DNA from: Kluyvera genomosp. 1
Lineage (GTDB): Bacteria; Pseudomonadota; Gammaproteobacteria; Enterobacterales; Enterobacteriaceae
Assembly (NCBI RefSeq): GCF_001266615.1
Contig: NZ_LGHZ01000023.1
Location: 52,639-116,638 of the forward strand
Direction of reading: 5' to 3'
DNA: 64,000 nucleotides
In this document: in pieces, positions 35,585 to 44,399 of the stretch
How the letters are laid out: every line of letters begins with the position of its first letter
Position numbering within the stretch: position 1 is the stretch's first letter
The notes under the pieces: generated by a model
The model's database searches: none
Told to the model about the DNA's origin: nothing
Seen by the model: only the letters and a program-made list of their open reading frames with translations
Position numbers and translations under genes: made by a program

Positions 35585-36436
35585 ATGAACGTAAAAACGC
35601 TATCACTGGTCTTGTCGCTGGCTGCCGCACCTGCATTGGCGGCTCCGCTCAACCTTGACGTCTACAACCCACAGGAGAAGGGCATTTTCCCGGTTTCATC
35701 GACGCTGGTTTCCGGGCCAAAAGAAGCGGTGCTGTTTGATGCGCAGTTCAGCGTGAAAGATGGTGAAAAGCTGGTGCAGATGATTAAAGCCAGCGGCAAA
35801 ACGCTAAAAGAAATTGTGATTACCTCCGGCGATCCGGATTTCTATTTTGGCCTTGAGCCGCTGGTGAACGCTTTCCCGCAGGCCAAAGTGGTGGCTTCTC
35901 AGGCGGTTGTTGACCATATCAAGACGACCAAGGACGCCAAGCTGGCCTTTTGGGGCCCGCAGATGAAAGAGGGGGCTCCGGGTAAAATTATTGTTCCTCA
36001 GGCGACGAACAGTACCCGTTTTACCGTCGATGGTGAGCCGCTGGAACTGAAACATTCAGGCGATTATGCCGCTTATGTTTGGATCCCGTCGAACAAAGCG
36101 ATTTTGGGCGGCACCGGTATTGCTTCCGGTATCCATGTCTGGACTGCCGATACGCAAACGCCGGCGATTCGTCAGGGCTGGATGAAGGTCTTAAGCGAAA
36201 TGCAGTCGCTCAAACCGCAGCAGGTGATTCCAGGGCACTATCTGGGCGAGCGTCCGGCTGGCGATGCGGCGATCGCTTTCACCCATGGCTATTTGCAAAC
36301 GTTTGAGCAGACGCTGAGCCAGCAAAAAGGCTCAAAAGCCGTAATTGGCGCGATGAAAGCGGCTTACCCGAATCTGGCGGATGAGAGCTCGCTCGAACTG
36401 AGTGCGAAGGTGAATACAGGCGAGATGAAGTGGTAG
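35585..36436 (+). CDS. Exported MBL-fold protein with degenerate metal motif
   Basis: 283-residue protein with a signal peptide (MNVKTLSLVLSLAAAPALA, cleavage near residue 20) and a metallo-beta-lactamase fold: DAQFSVKDGEKLVQMIKASGKTLKEIVIT, then the HxHxDH position, and later VIPGHYLGERP. The zinc motif reads TSGDPDFYFG, so the three histidines of HxHxDH are Ser, Asp and Phe; only the Asp and the later PGH histidine remain. It may bind metal differently or be catalytically dead. Function unknown. Divergent LysR upstream; strong hairpin downstream. Confidence 0.78.
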   Translation: MNVKTLSLVLSLAAAPALAAPLNLDVYNPQEKGIFPVSSTLVSGPKEAVLFDAQFSVKDGEKLVQMIKASGKTLKEIVITSGDPDFYFGLEPLVNAFPQAKVVASQAVVDHIKTTKDAKLAFWGPQMKEGAPGKIIVPQATNSTRFTVDGEPLELKHSGDYAAYVWIPSNKAILGGTGIASGIHVWTADTQTPAIRQGWMKVLSEMQSLKPQQVIPGHYLGERPAGDAAIAFTHGYLQTFEQTLSQQKGSKAVIGAMKAAYPNLADESSLELSAKVNTGEMKW

Positions 36437-36455
36437 CAGAGTAGGGCCTGATCAT

Positions 36456-36483
36456 GCACCACAGGGCGCAGTCCCTGTGGTGC
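36456..36483. terminator. Hairpin between MBL-fold gene and LysR gene
   Basis: A perfect 11-bp stem (GCACCACAGGG / CCCTGTGGTGC) with a 6-nt loop between convergent genes. The T-tracts are weak (TTCAT on plus). Confidence 0.6.
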
Positions 36484-36499
36484 TTCATAAAGTGACAAA

Positions 36500-37414
36500 T
36501 CAGTTTTTCCCTTCCAGCCTGACGATCAGAGAGCGCAGAAAATCCCTCAGCCTCTGGGCCGGGGCCGATAGCGCTTGCTCTGCGTGGGTCACAACACCGA
36601 CATCCATATAGGTGATGCAGTCTTCAACCGTCCGACGAATGACGCGCTGGCCGTTCAGCGACCATGGGCGATAAACCAGGTCAGATAAGAGGGTGATGCC
36701 ATTGCCCTGAGCGACAAGGCTGCGTACGGCTTCAAAGGAATTACTGCGAAAGTGAATGTTGGGCTGATAGCCATCGCGCCGCCAGACTTCGGTTATCACC
36801 GCGGGATATTGATCGGTTTCCAGCATTAAAAAGGGCAGTTTTTCGATATCCCGTAGGCGGATAACCGATTGGCTCAGTAACGCGTGCCCCGGGGCAATCC
36901 ACAGTTGTCGCAGTGAACGAATGAACGTCTCAACTTCAAGCGCGTCATCGTGTTCAATATTGGAGGTTAGCAGGAGGCAAAAATCAACCTGCTGCTGGCG
37001 CAATGCGGTGAGCAACTCTGGTGCAGTGGCCTCGACATAGTCAATCTCCAGCAGGGGGAAACGGTTTTCAATGTCGCTTAATATTTCGGGTAGCAGATAA
37101 GCCGAAAGCGTCTGGGCGATGCCTATACGCACTTTGCCAGTCGTGGTTTCCGGTTGGCGATGTAAATCTTCCAGCGCAATATGGCTATTGCTGATAATAG
37201 TACGGGCATGGGCCAGAAAGCGCTCCCCGGCGACGGTGAGCTGGATCCCTTTTGGCTGGCGTAAAAAGAGCTGGGCGTTAAGCGCTTCTTCCAGATTGCG
37301 CAGTGCTACCGTCATTGAGGACTGCGACACGTGACAGCGGCTGGCAGCTTTCGATACCTGCAACGTCTCTGCTAATGCGATGTAAAATTCAAGTTGCCTG
37401 AGAGTAAACATCAT
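36500..37414 (-). CDS. LysR-family regulator (divergent from EamA exporter)
   Basis: 304-residue LysR-type regulator. HTH at about residues 4-62 (TLRQLEFYIALAETLQVSKAASRCHVSQSSMTVALRNLEEALNAQLFLRQPKGIQLT). Co-inducer domain from about 92 (GKVRIGIAQTLSAYLLPEIL). Two adjacent ATG codons (37414, 37411) are possible starts and neither has a strong ribosome-binding site. It is divergent from the EamA gene by 102 bp, so it probably controls that exporter. Confidence 0.87.
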   Translation of the reverse strand: MMFTLRQLEFYIALAETLQVSKAASRCHVSQSSMTVALRNLEEALNAQLFLRQPKGIQLTVAGERFLAHARTIISNSHIALEDLHRQPETTTGKVRIGIAQTLSAYLLPEILSDIENRFPLLEIDYVEATAPELLTALRQQQVDFCLLLTSNIEHDDALEVETFIRSLRQLWIAPGHALLSQSVIRLRDIEKLPFLMLETDQYPAVITEVWRRDGYQPNIHFRSNSFEAVRSLVAQGNGITLLSDLVYRPWSLNGQRVIRRTVEDCITYMDVGVVTHAEQALSAPAQRLRDFLRSLIVRLEGKN

Positions 37415-37483
37415 AGTTTTAAACGATACCGGCAGAGCAAAACTTTATATTAGCATCTCTATTCCCTGCGCAGTAACCTGACT

Positions 37484-37503
37484 AATAACAAAACACTGTT
37501 ATT
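37484..37503. promoter_or_regulatory. Inverted repeat upstream of the EamA gene
   Basis: AATAACA-N6-TGTTATT lies 13 bp before the EamA start codon, next to its GGGGG ribosome-binding site. It could be the operator of the divergent LysR protein or a small hairpin affecting translation. Confidence 0.4.
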
Positions 37504-37516
37504 TTACGGGGGCGAT

Positions 37517-38431
37517 ATGCCTTATTTATTACTCACGCTGGCCGCGTGTTTTTGGGGCGGCAATTATGTGGTCGGGCATTTGTTAGTAAACCTGGTTGAT
37601 CCTATATTATTATCTACAGCCCGTTGGGTATTCACCGCTATACTGCTGATGGCGCTTTATCATCGGCAGGTCGGCGAGCAGTGGCGTGCCATGCGACGTT
37701 CTTTCCACATCATCACTTTTTTGGCCTTATTTGGTCAGGTATTATTCCCACTCACTTTATATATTGGTTTGCAATACACCTCTTCGCTTAATGCGGCTAT
37801 TTATTTATCAACTACGCCAGCCTTAGTGTTGTTAATTAATAAGACCATCTTTAAAGAAACAATATCACCACAGAATATCGGTGGCGTGATTATCAGCTCA
37901 CTTGGGGTGATTTGGCTGGTGATGCAGGGGGATTTATGGCATCTGGATACGCTAAAACATCTTAACCGCGGTGACTTATGGACCATGGGCTCGGCGGCGA
38001 GTTGGGCGGTGTATTGTGCTTTTCTTCGCGTAAAGCCTCGCGAAGTAGGCGGAAATGGCTTTGTGGCGATCAGCGCGACGATCGGCGCTGTGGTCCTCAT
38101 CCCGATATTGATTTTTTCGATGGCAAAAAATGGCGTGCCTGCTGTGGTTGAATTCAGCCGTAGCGATGTGGTGATTGGCCTGCTTTATCTCGTGATTTTT
38201 CCTTCGTGGCTGTCATATCTGCTGTGGAATAAAGGTATTCAGGCCATTGGGGCGACGCGAGGAGAAGTTTTTTCTCATATTATTCCGCTGAGCGGTGGGT
38301 TATTCAGCGTGCTGTTTCTAAGCGTGCCGCTGCATTCGTTTCATCTGGTTAGCGCGCTGTTGATTGTTTGCGGCATTGCGCTTTGCTCCAGTAAGCGGGC
38401 AGAAAGAACGCTGAGTGCCAGCCAGCCTTAA
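37517..38431 (+). CDS. EamA-family (DMT) transporter
   Basis: 304-residue drug/metabolite transporter with about ten hydrophobic helices in two EamA repeats. Repeat 1 begins LLLTLAACFWGGNYVVGHLLV and includes LQYTSSLNAAIYLSTTPALVLLINK. Repeat 2 begins near GDLWTMGSAASWAVYCAFLR and includes NKGIQAIGATRGEVFSHIIPLSGGLFSVLF. Members export amino acids or related metabolites; the substrate cannot be read from sequence. Paired with a divergent LysR gene. Confidence 0.86.
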   Translation: MPYLLLTLAACFWGGNYVVGHLLVNLVDPILLSTARWVFTAILLMALYHRQVGEQWRAMRRSFHIITFLALFGQVLFPLTLYIGLQYTSSLNAAIYLSTTPALVLLINKTIFKETISPQNIGGVIISSLGVIWLVMQGDLWHLDTLKHLNRGDLWTMGSAASWAVYCAFLRVKPREVGGNGFVAISATIGAVVLIPILIFSMAKNGVPAVVEFSRSDVVIGLLYLVIFPSWLSYLLWNKGIQAIGATRGEVFSHIIPLSGGLFSVLFLSVPLHSFHLVSALLIVCGIALCSSKRAERTLSASQP

Positions 38432-38439
38432 GCCCGGAG

Positions 38440-38465
38440 GGGGCACAGAAAAGGCTGTGGTCCCC
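38440..38465. terminator. Hairpin between EamA and reductase genes
   Basis: GGGG-CACAG pairs with CTGTG and CCCC across a 6-nt loop with a small bulge, between convergent genes. No T-tract seen. Confidence 0.4.
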
Positions 38466-38478
38466 TATGGGTCAGCGG

Positions 38479-39456
38479 TTAGGCTTCAATCAATTCAACG
38501 CCTGACTGCTGCATCGCCGCGAGCGCGGTGTCGGTTTTTAGTAGCTGTTCTGGCAGCACAAAACCAGTGACTGAGCGTTCCTGCATGGCTTGGATCACCG
38601 TGACAATCCCCAACGCCGTAAAGTGGGCCTGTCCCTGCGGGTCGGAGGCAACAAGGCGTTTTGCTTCCGGAGCGCCGGACAAATTGATGCCCTGTATATC
38701 CACGTACAGCTCTACCGACGCTTTTGCTGATTCTCGTTTTCCTTCGGAAATCCCCATTGCTACATCTAACCGGATATTTTCAGCCTGGGTCATTGCGGCA
38801 ATCGCGCTGACATCCAGAATGCCAAATGGCGCCGTCTCGACGCGTTCGCCGCTGATAAGGTTAATTTCCCCAGGCGCCGAGGTGTAGCGCCAGACACCAT
38901 CCTCGCGAATAAATGCAGGAGCAGCTTCCTGATTTAATTCTTGTTCGGTTGCCGCGCCAATCGGATCTTCTGCATCGTGTAAGGCCGTCAGTCGCACGCT
39001 ATGGATAGCACTAAACTGACGGCTCAGTGTATCCACGAGTGGCAAGAACATACCCGCTTCGTAATAACCCAATGGCACTACCGGTGAGGTGGGTTGATGG
39101 CGTACAGCCATATTCAGTAACGGCGCATAGCCGTCAGCGGTGCCCACGGTGATATCGATAAACGCGATATGATGGCGAATCGCAAATTCGCCAAGCGCAT
39201 GTTTTGGGTCTGGGACGGCGCTGATAATCAGCTGGGCCGTGGCGGCAAGCGGTGGAATCTCTCCACTTAACAAATCCAGTGCGACGCTTTGGGTATTTCC
39301 CAGCGTTGCCGCCAGCGCATCGCCTTTGTGCGGCGTGCGGCCTGCCAGGGTTAATGTAGCTTCCGGGAAACGGGCTCGCAGCTGTTTCGCCAGATTACTG
39401 CCAATCATGCCGTAGCCGCCGGCGATAAAAATGTGCTGTGTGAGTGTCGTTGTCAT
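38479..39456 (-). CDS. NAD(P)-binding saccharopine-dehydrogenase-like protein
   Basis: 325 residues from the ATG at 39456, where GAGGA sits 6 bp upstream; an ATG two codons earlier is too close to that site. Rossmann start IFIAGGYGMIGSNLAKQLRARFP (GxGxxG-like GGYGMIG, about residues 9-15) and TLAGRTPHKGDALAATLG. The following segment, LIISAVPDPKHALGEFAIRHHIAFIDITVG, is typical of the saccharopine dehydrogenase/homospermidine synthase superfamily. Substrate unknown. Divergent from a LysR gene by 102 bp. Confidence 0.75.
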   Translation of the reverse strand: MTTTLTQHIFIAGGYGMIGSNLAKQLRARFPEATLTLAGRTPHKGDALAATLGNTQSVALDLLSGEIPPLAATAQLIISAVPDPKHALGEFAIRHHIAFIDITVGTADGYAPLLNMAVRHQPTSPVVPLGYYEAGMFLPLVDTLSRQFSAIHSVRLTALHDAEDPIGAATEQELNQEAAPAFIREDGVWRYTSAPGEINLISGERVETAPFGILDVSAIAAMTQAENIRLDVAMGISEGKRESAKASVELYVDIQGINLSGAPEAKRLVASDPQGQAHFTALGIVTVIQAMQERSVTGFVLPEQLLKTDTALAAMQQSGVELIEA

Positions 39457-39558
39457 TATCATTCCTCAGGTCAATGTTGCTGATAGCAAGACTTTAGAGG
39501 ATAAATAGGCTTTAATTAATCTCATTAAATTTGACGGGTTGATGAGCCTGATTCAGTA

Positions 39559-40446
39559 ATGAAAACGAAAATTTCTGACTTTGAACCGTTTATCGCGGTC
39601 GCCACTTTTCGCAGTTTCCGGCTGGCGGCCGAGGCAGCGGGCGTGACATCCTCGGCAATGAGCCACTCCATACGCCAGCTTGAGGAGCGGTTAAAGATCC
39701 GCTTATTTAATCGCACCACGCGCAGCGTTTCACTGACCGCTGCCGGGCAGCAATTATTTGACTCTCTTTCCCCGTTATTTACCGATGCTATGGCGGCGGT
39801 AGAAGCGATTAATGATTTCCGTACCACGCCGATAGGCACCCTGCGGATCAATGCCGTCAGGCTGGGCGGCCGCTATCGGCTCGCCCCCCTCGTCGCAGGG
39901 TTTACTCAAAAGTATCCTGACGTTAGGGTTGAAATTACCCAGGATGATCATCTGGTTGATATTGTCAGCAGTGAGTTCGATGCTGGCGTTAGGCTAAGCG
40001 AGCTCATCGAGAAAGATATGATCTCCATTCCGCTGGGCAAGCCGATTCGTTATGCGGTGGTCGCCAGCCCTGAGTATCTCCAGCATCACACGGCACCTGA
40101 ACGGCCCCACGACCTTTTGCTGCACTCATGCATTCAGTTTCGCTACCCCGGTGGCCGCCGTTACCAATGGCAGTTTGGCCGTGATAATGAACGGATAGAG
40201 ATCGGCGTAAAGGGGATGCTTGAGGTCAACGATCTTGATATTGCGCTGAACCTGGCGCTTGAGGGCGCGGGAATAAGCTATGTACTGTACGAAATGGCGG
40301 AACCCTATATACGCAGCGGTGCACTCATTTCGCTACTCGACGATTGGCTACCGGAACTGCCGGGTTTCTATCTTTACTATTCCAACCGAAAATTTGCCTC
40401 GGCGGCATTTCAGGCGTTTGTTGAATATATAAAAGCGCAGCGCTAG
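39559..40446 (+). CDS. LysR-family regulator (divergent from reductase)
   Basis: 295-residue LysR-type regulator. HTH about residues 5-62 (DFEPFIAVATFRSFRLAAEAAGVTSSAMSHSIRQLEERLKIRLFNRTTRSVSLT). Co-inducer domain from about 92 (IGTLRINAVRLGGRYRLAPLVAGFTQKYPDVRVEI). It is the CrgA-like type that acts on a divergent oxidoreductase. The shared 102-bp gap has an AT-rich TTAAT/ATTAA inverted pair, a possible site. Last gene of accessory block 3, ending at a bidirectional terminator next to hcr. Confidence 0.88.
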   Translation: MKTKISDFEPFIAVATFRSFRLAAEAAGVTSSAMSHSIRQLEERLKIRLFNRTTRSVSLTAAGQQLFDSLSPLFTDAMAAVEAINDFRTTPIGTLRINAVRLGGRYRLAPLVAGFTQKYPDVRVEITQDDHLVDIVSSEFDAGVRLSELIEKDMISIPLGKPIRYAVVASPEYLQHHTAPERPHDLLLHSCIQFRYPGGRRYQWQFGRDNERIEIGVKGMLEVNDLDIALNLALEGAGISYVLYEMAEPYIRSGALISLLDDWLPELPGFYLYYSNRKFASAAFQAFVEYIKAQR

Positions 40447-40476
40447 CGTCCGGTTTACGCCATTTTCTGAGAATAA

Positions 40477-40509
40477 AAAAGGCCACCGGGTATCGCCCGG
40501 CGGCCTTTT
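40477..40509. terminator. Bidirectional terminator, LysR / hcr
   Basis: AAAAGGCC-A-CCGGG pairs with CCCGG-C-GGCCTTTT around a 5-nt TATCG loop. The plus side ends in TTTTG and the minus side in TTTTTTATTC. A strong terminator for both convergent transcripts. Confidence 0.88.
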
Positions 40510-40525
40510 GATGTTTTGCGTGATA

Positions 40526-41494
40526 TTACGCCAGCACTAAATCACCTTGTGGATGGCAGGAGCAGGCCAGCACGTAGCCTTCGGCAATTTCCGCGTCGGT
40601 CAGCGTCATGGTGCTGTCGACGGTATACTCGCCGGAAACCACTTTGGTTTTACAGCAGCCGCACACGCCCGCACGACAGGCCGCAACAACCGGTACCTGA
40701 TTGCTTTCCAGCGCGTCCAGCAACGTGGTGCCAACAGGCGCGTAGAACTCTTTTGCCGGTTGCAGTTTGGTAAACTTCAGGCCAGCCGAGGCCGCTTCAG
40801 CAACGGGAGTGAAGAACTTCTCTTTAAAGAAGCGGGTCACGCCCAGTGCTTTCACCTCTTTTTCCACCAGATCCATATACGGCGCAGGGCCACAGGTCAT
40901 CACAGTGCGGGAAGCCAGGTCCGGCACGCTTTGCAGCAGAGCGGTGCTCAGGCGACCGGAAACAAAACCATGAGTGGCATTGTTCTCCGCCACCAGCGTT
41001 ACCGGGTATTGACGCCATTCTTCGGCAAAAATCACATCAGCAGGTGAGCGAACGTTGAAGATAACCTGCACATCGGCCTGCGGGCGGTATTTTGCCAACC
41101 AGCGACGCATCGACATGATAGGCGTCACGCCGCAGCCAGCGGCCAGCATCAGGAACTTATCTTCTGCTTTATCTTCACAGGTGAAATCACCCATTGCATC
41201 GGATAGCCAGATGTAATCGCCGCGTTTCACGTCACGGGTTAACCACTGTGAACCGGCACCGTCGTCAATCCGACGAACGGTTAGCGTGATGTACTCGCTA
41301 ACGCCCGGAGTTGATGAAATGGTGTAAGCCCGCAGGGTATCCGCCGAATTGCGTACGCTAACCAGTGCATACTGCCCGGCGCGGTAAGGATAATAATCGT
41401 GGCACAGCAACGAAATTGTCCATACGTCCGGCGTTTCCTGATGGATGTGATGTACCTGCATCCGCCATGGGCACTGATGGGTTGGCATTGTCAT
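40526..41494 (-). CDS. hcr: NADH oxidoreductase Hcr
   Basis: 322-residue NADH-dependent reductase for Hcp, same length as E. coli. FAD-binding N-terminal domain with RAYTISSTPG (about residues 55-64), NAD domain with AAGCGVTPIMSMRRWLA and VMTCGPAPYMDLVEKE. A C-terminal plant-type [2Fe-2S] ferredoxin domain has ligands in CRAGVCGCCKTKV and a late CSC. It lies 10 bp after hcp in the hcp-hcr operon and acts in anaerobic nitrosative-stress defence. Confidence 0.96.
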   Translation of the reverse strand: MTMPTHQCPWRMQVHHIHQETPDVWTISLLCHDYYPYRAGQYALVSVRNSADTLRAYTISSTPGVSEYITLTVRRIDDGAGSQWLTRDVKRGDYIWLSDAMGDFTCEDKAEDKFLMLAAGCGVTPIMSMRRWLAKYRPQADVQVIFNVRSPADVIFAEEWRQYPVTLVAENNATHGFVSGRLSTALLQSVPDLASRTVMTCGPAPYMDLVEKEVKALGVTRFFKEKFFTPVAEAASAGLKFTKLQPAKEFYAPVGTTLLDALESNQVPVVAACRAGVCGCCKTKVVSGEYTVDSTMTLTDAEIAEGYVLACSCHPQGDLVLA

Positions 41495-41504
41495 TCTTTA
41501 CTCC

Positions 41505-43157
41505 TTACGCGCTCAGCAGCTGCTTCATGTCTTCTTCAACGGTGGTCACGGAACGCAGACCAAATTTCTCGTTGAGAACGGCCAGCAGGTCTGGCGTGAA
41601 GAAGCCCGGTGCGGTTGGGCCAGTCACGATGTTTTTTACGCCCAGAGAAAGCAGGGTCAGCAGAATCACAATCGCTTTTTGTTCAAACCAGGAAAGCACC
41701 AGAGACAGCGGCAGGTCATTTACGCCACAGCCCAGTTTTTCTGCCAGGGTGACAGCCAGAATGATCGCGGAGTAAGCATCGTTACACTGACCGGCGTCAA
41801 TAAGACGCGGCAGGCCTTCGATATCGCCGAACTCCAGCTTGTTGAAACGGTATTTACCGCAGGCCAGGGTCAGGATCAGGCAGTCATCCGGTACGCTGGT
41901 GGCGAAGTCGGTGAAGTAGTTACGTTCACCGCGTGCGCCGTCGCAGCCGCCAACGAGGAAGATGTGGCGCAGTTTTTCACGGCTCACCAGATCGATCAGC
42001 GAGTCAGCCGCACCCAGCAGAGTCTGGCGGCCGAAACCGACGGTGATCAGGTGTGGGATTTCGCTGTACGGGAAACCCGCCATCTGCTGTGCCTGGGCGA
42101 TAACCGGGCCGAAGTCATCACCTTCCAGGTGGCTGACGTTTGGCCAGCCGACGATGCTGCGCGTCCAGATACGGTCGTCGTAAGCACCTACGGTAGGGTC
42201 GATGATGCAGTTGGAAGTCATCACGATTGGACCCGGGAAGCGGGCGAACTCTACCTGCTGGTTCTGCCAGCCGCTGCCGTAGTTACCGATCAGGTGTTTG
42301 AATTTACGCAGTTCAGGGTAACCGTGGGCTGGCAGCATTTCACCGTGGGTGTAGACGTTAACGCCGGTGCCTTCGGTTTGTTCCAGCAGGTTGTACAGGT
42401 CTTTCAGGTCGTGACCGGAGATCAGAATACATTTGCCTTCGGTGGCTTTCACGTTGACCTGAGTTGGCGTTGGGTGCCCGTATTTGGTGGTTTCACCGGC
42501 ATCCAGAATGCTCATCACTTTGAAGTTCATCTGGCCGATTTCCATGGAGCACTCCAGCAGAGCGTTCATGTCGGCAGGCCAGGTGCCCAGCCACGCCATA
42601 ATCTTATGATACTGAGCGTAAATTTCGTTGTCGTACTGGTCCAGAACGTGGGCGTGCTCCATGTAAGCCGCCGCGCCTTTCAGGCCGTACAGGCAAAGCA
42701 GGCGAAGGCCGAGAATGTTCTCGCCGATGGTGGCTTTGTCTTTGTTCGGCGTGAATTCGGCAGCCTGTTGCTGCAGTGCGCCCAGATCGTCGCTCACCAG
42801 CTGCAAATCGGCCATTGGGTTGCTGACGGAGGCATTCGCGTCGACGGCCAGGCACTGTGCTTTCAGCGCTTCGCGCATCGCAATCGCCTGGCGTGCATAG
42901 CCGACAATACGTGGGGAGTCGAAGTTAACGTTGGTCAGGGTGGAGAAGAACGCGCGCGGGGCGAAGTTATCGACGTCGTGGCTGATGATGCCGTATTCAC
43001 GCGCTTTCACCGCCCATGCGGACAGACCTTGCAGGGAGGCAATCAGCAGATCCTGCAGATCGGACGTTTCTGCGGTCTTGCCGCACATACCCTGTGCGTA
43101 AGAGCAGCCGTTCCCTGCCGGAGTACGGATGGTTTGTTCACATTGCACACAAAACAT
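41505..43157 (-). CDS. hcp: Hybrid-cluster protein Hcp (NO reductase)
   Basis: 550 residues from the ATG at 43157 (AGGTGTGACC upstream), same length as E. coli Hcp; a GTG two codons earlier is in frame. N-terminal [4Fe-4S] ligands Cys3, Cys6, Cys18, Cys25 (MFCVQCEQT...GCSYAQGMC). The hybrid Fe-S-O cluster ligands lie in ISGHDLKDL (His), [12 protein letters not shown] (Glu/His), MTSNCIIDP (Cys) and [11 protein letters not shown] (Cys). A high-affinity NO reductase that also mediates S-nitrosylation in E. coli, made with its reductase Hcr. The upstream region has an NsrR-type palindrome. Confidence 0.97.
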   Translation of the reverse strand: MFCVQCEQTIRTPAGNGCSYAQGMCGKTAETSDLQDLLIASLQGLSAWAVKAREYGIISHDVDNFAPRAFFSTLTNVNFDSPRIVGYARQAIAMREALKAQCLAVDANASVSNPMADLQLVSDDLGALQQQAAEFTPNKDKATIGENILGLRLLCLYGLKGAAAYMEHAHVLDQYDNEIYAQYHKIMAWLGTWPADMNALLECSMEIGQMNFKVMSILDAGETTKYGHPTPTQVNVKATEGKCILISGHDLKDLYNLLEQTEGTGVNVYTHGEMLPAHGYPELRKFKHLIGNYGSGWQNQQVEFARFPGPIVMTSNCIIDPTVGAYDDRIWTRSIVGWPNVSHLEGDDFGPVIAQAQQMAGFPYSEIPHLITVGFGRQTLLGAADSLIDLVSREKLRHIFLVGGCDGARGERNYFTDFATSVPDDCLILTLACGKYRFNKLEFGDIEGLPRLIDAGQCNDAYSAIILAVTLAEKLGCGVNDLPLSLVLSWFEQKAIVILLTLLSLGVKNIVTGPTAPGFFTPDLLAVLNEKFGLRSVTTVEEDMKQLLSA

Positions 43158-43171
43158 GGTCACACCTTTTA

Positions 43172-43194
43172 AAGTTATATTTAATATACATGTT
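43172..43194 (-). promoter_or_regulatory. NsrR-type operator upstream of hcp
   Basis: On the minus strand the 23-bp word reads AACATGTATATTAAATATAA plus CTT, close to the NsrR consensus (AA-ATGCATTT-AAATGCAT-TT pattern). It ends 15 bp before the hcp start codon. NsrR, the NO-sensing repressor, controls hcp-hcr in E. coli. Confidence 0.65.
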
Positions 43195-43253
43195 TAAGGG
43201 TAAGCCTGGAGGTAAGCCTTGAAAAGGCATTTTTAGTGCAACTTAAAGGGAGG

Positions 43254-43267
43254 TTGATTTAGCGCAA
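43254..43267 (-). promoter_or_regulatory. FNR-like site upstream of hcp
   Basis: TTGCG-CTAA-ATCAA on the minus strand (43267-43254) has one perfect and one partial half of the FNR consensus TTGAT-N4-ATCAA, about 97 bp before the hcp ATG. E. coli hcp is FNR-activated. Confidence 0.5.
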
Positions 43268-43302
43268 TTTTGGCGGCAGCAGATGCTACCGCCTTGGGGG
43301 TA

Positions 43303-44202
43303 TCAGGCGGTGAAGAAGGCCATCATTAGTGGCACCAACAGACTGAGAATAAAGCCGTGAACGATAGCGGGAGGCACCATTTCCACGCCGCCGGAGCGTT
43401 GCAATACCGGCAGCGTAAAGTCCATGGACGTCGCACCGCACAGGCCGAGTGCCGTGGAGCGGCTGCGGCGTACCATACCTGGAATCAGCATAATCGCCAC
43501 CAGCTCGCGCGCGAGATCGTTAAAGAAGGTAGCGCTGCCAATGACCGGGCCATAGGCATCGGTTAGCAGAATGCCTGACAGCGAATACCAGCCAAAACCC
43601 GAGGCCATCGCCAGACCGATTTTAATCGGTAGGCCCAGCAGGAAGGCGTTAATGACGCCAGCCACCATGGAGCTGGCGACGACAACCAGAGCAATCAACA
43701 TACCGCGACGATTAAGAATAATTTGTCGCAGCGTCATGCCGCTATTTCGCAGCTGAATACCAACAAGGAATAGCAGGAATATTAGCGTGTATTCGCTGGC
43801 GTCAGTCGCGTGCTGTAAAAAAGAAAGACCACTCAGCCCTAGCACGAATCCGGCAATAACCACAAAGCACAGTTTCAATGATTCCAGCGCCATGGCTAAG
43901 CGAGAAGGTAATTTTTCCTGATGGTGCGGATGGCCCCATGGACGGATTTTTTCCAGCCACAGCAGCGCTGCGGTATTACAAGCCAGAATAACCACAATGC
44001 TAATGGCGGAATAGTGAAGAATAGCGAGCAGATTGGCGGTTAAATTATCCAGAAATGCCAGGCTTATCCCCATAAAGAAGAGAATAAGATACACGATCCA
44101 GCTTAGCAGCCGATTTATGAGGCGAAGTGTGCCGCGATGGCTAAGAGGAATGAGGTAGCCGATAATGAGCGGCACCAGAATAATGAGCAATCCGGATAAC
44201 AT
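43303..44202 (-). CDS. lysO: L-lysine exporter LysO (YbjE)
   Basis: 299 residues from the ATG at 44202, exactly the E. coli LysO length; the frame opens at a GTG three codons earlier that crowds the AAGGA site. It has about eight hydrophobic helices, starting GLLIILVPLIIGYLIPL. Conserved blocks: LLLFLVGIQLRNSGM, SGFGWYSLSGIL, and LCGATSMDFTLPVLQRSGG near the C-terminus. Exports lysine (and the analogue thialysine) from the cytosol. It is upstream of hcp on the same strand. Confidence 0.93.
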   Translation of the reverse strand: MLSGLLIILVPLIIGYLIPLSHRGTLRLINRLLSWIVYLILFFMGISLAFLDNLTANLLAILHYSAISIVVILACNTAALLWLEKIRPWGHPHHQEKLPSRLAMALESLKLCFVVIAGFVLGLSGLSFLQHATDASEYTLIFLLFLVGIQLRNSGMTLRQIILNRRGMLIALVVVASSMVAGVINAFLLGLPIKIGLAMASGFGWYSLSGILLTDAYGPVIGSATFFNDLARELVAIMLIPGMVRRSRSTALGLCGATSMDFTLPVLQRSGGVEMVPPAIVHGFILSLLVPLMMAFFTA

Positions 44203-44284
44203 GGCTGACACAGTTCCTTGCAGTATTTTAATAGCGCAGAGACACTACCGAAAACCACATACTGAGTAAAGCCACGAAAAAAAG

Positions 44285-44309
44285 AAAGGCCCGGGAGACC
44301 CGAGCCTTT
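44285..44309 (-). terminator. aqpZ terminator
   Basis: AAAGGC / GCCTTT with inner GGG-CCC pairing forms a hairpin which on the minus strand is followed by CTTTTTTTCG, a good T-tract. It ends the aqpZ transcript before lysO. Confidence 0.8.
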
Positions 44310-44399
44310 ACGTAAGAATTGTGCGTCCAGTTCTGGATGACATGTCGTCCCGGAGTGACGCAGCGTAATGCCATCCGGGCGATAAGAATCAGTAAGACG

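Noticed and set aside
41679..43172. 497-codon open frame on the strand opposite hcp
   Set aside because: It mirrors hcp exactly, shows no family resemblance, and arises from the codon bias of the true gene. It has no ribosome-binding site or plausible domain.
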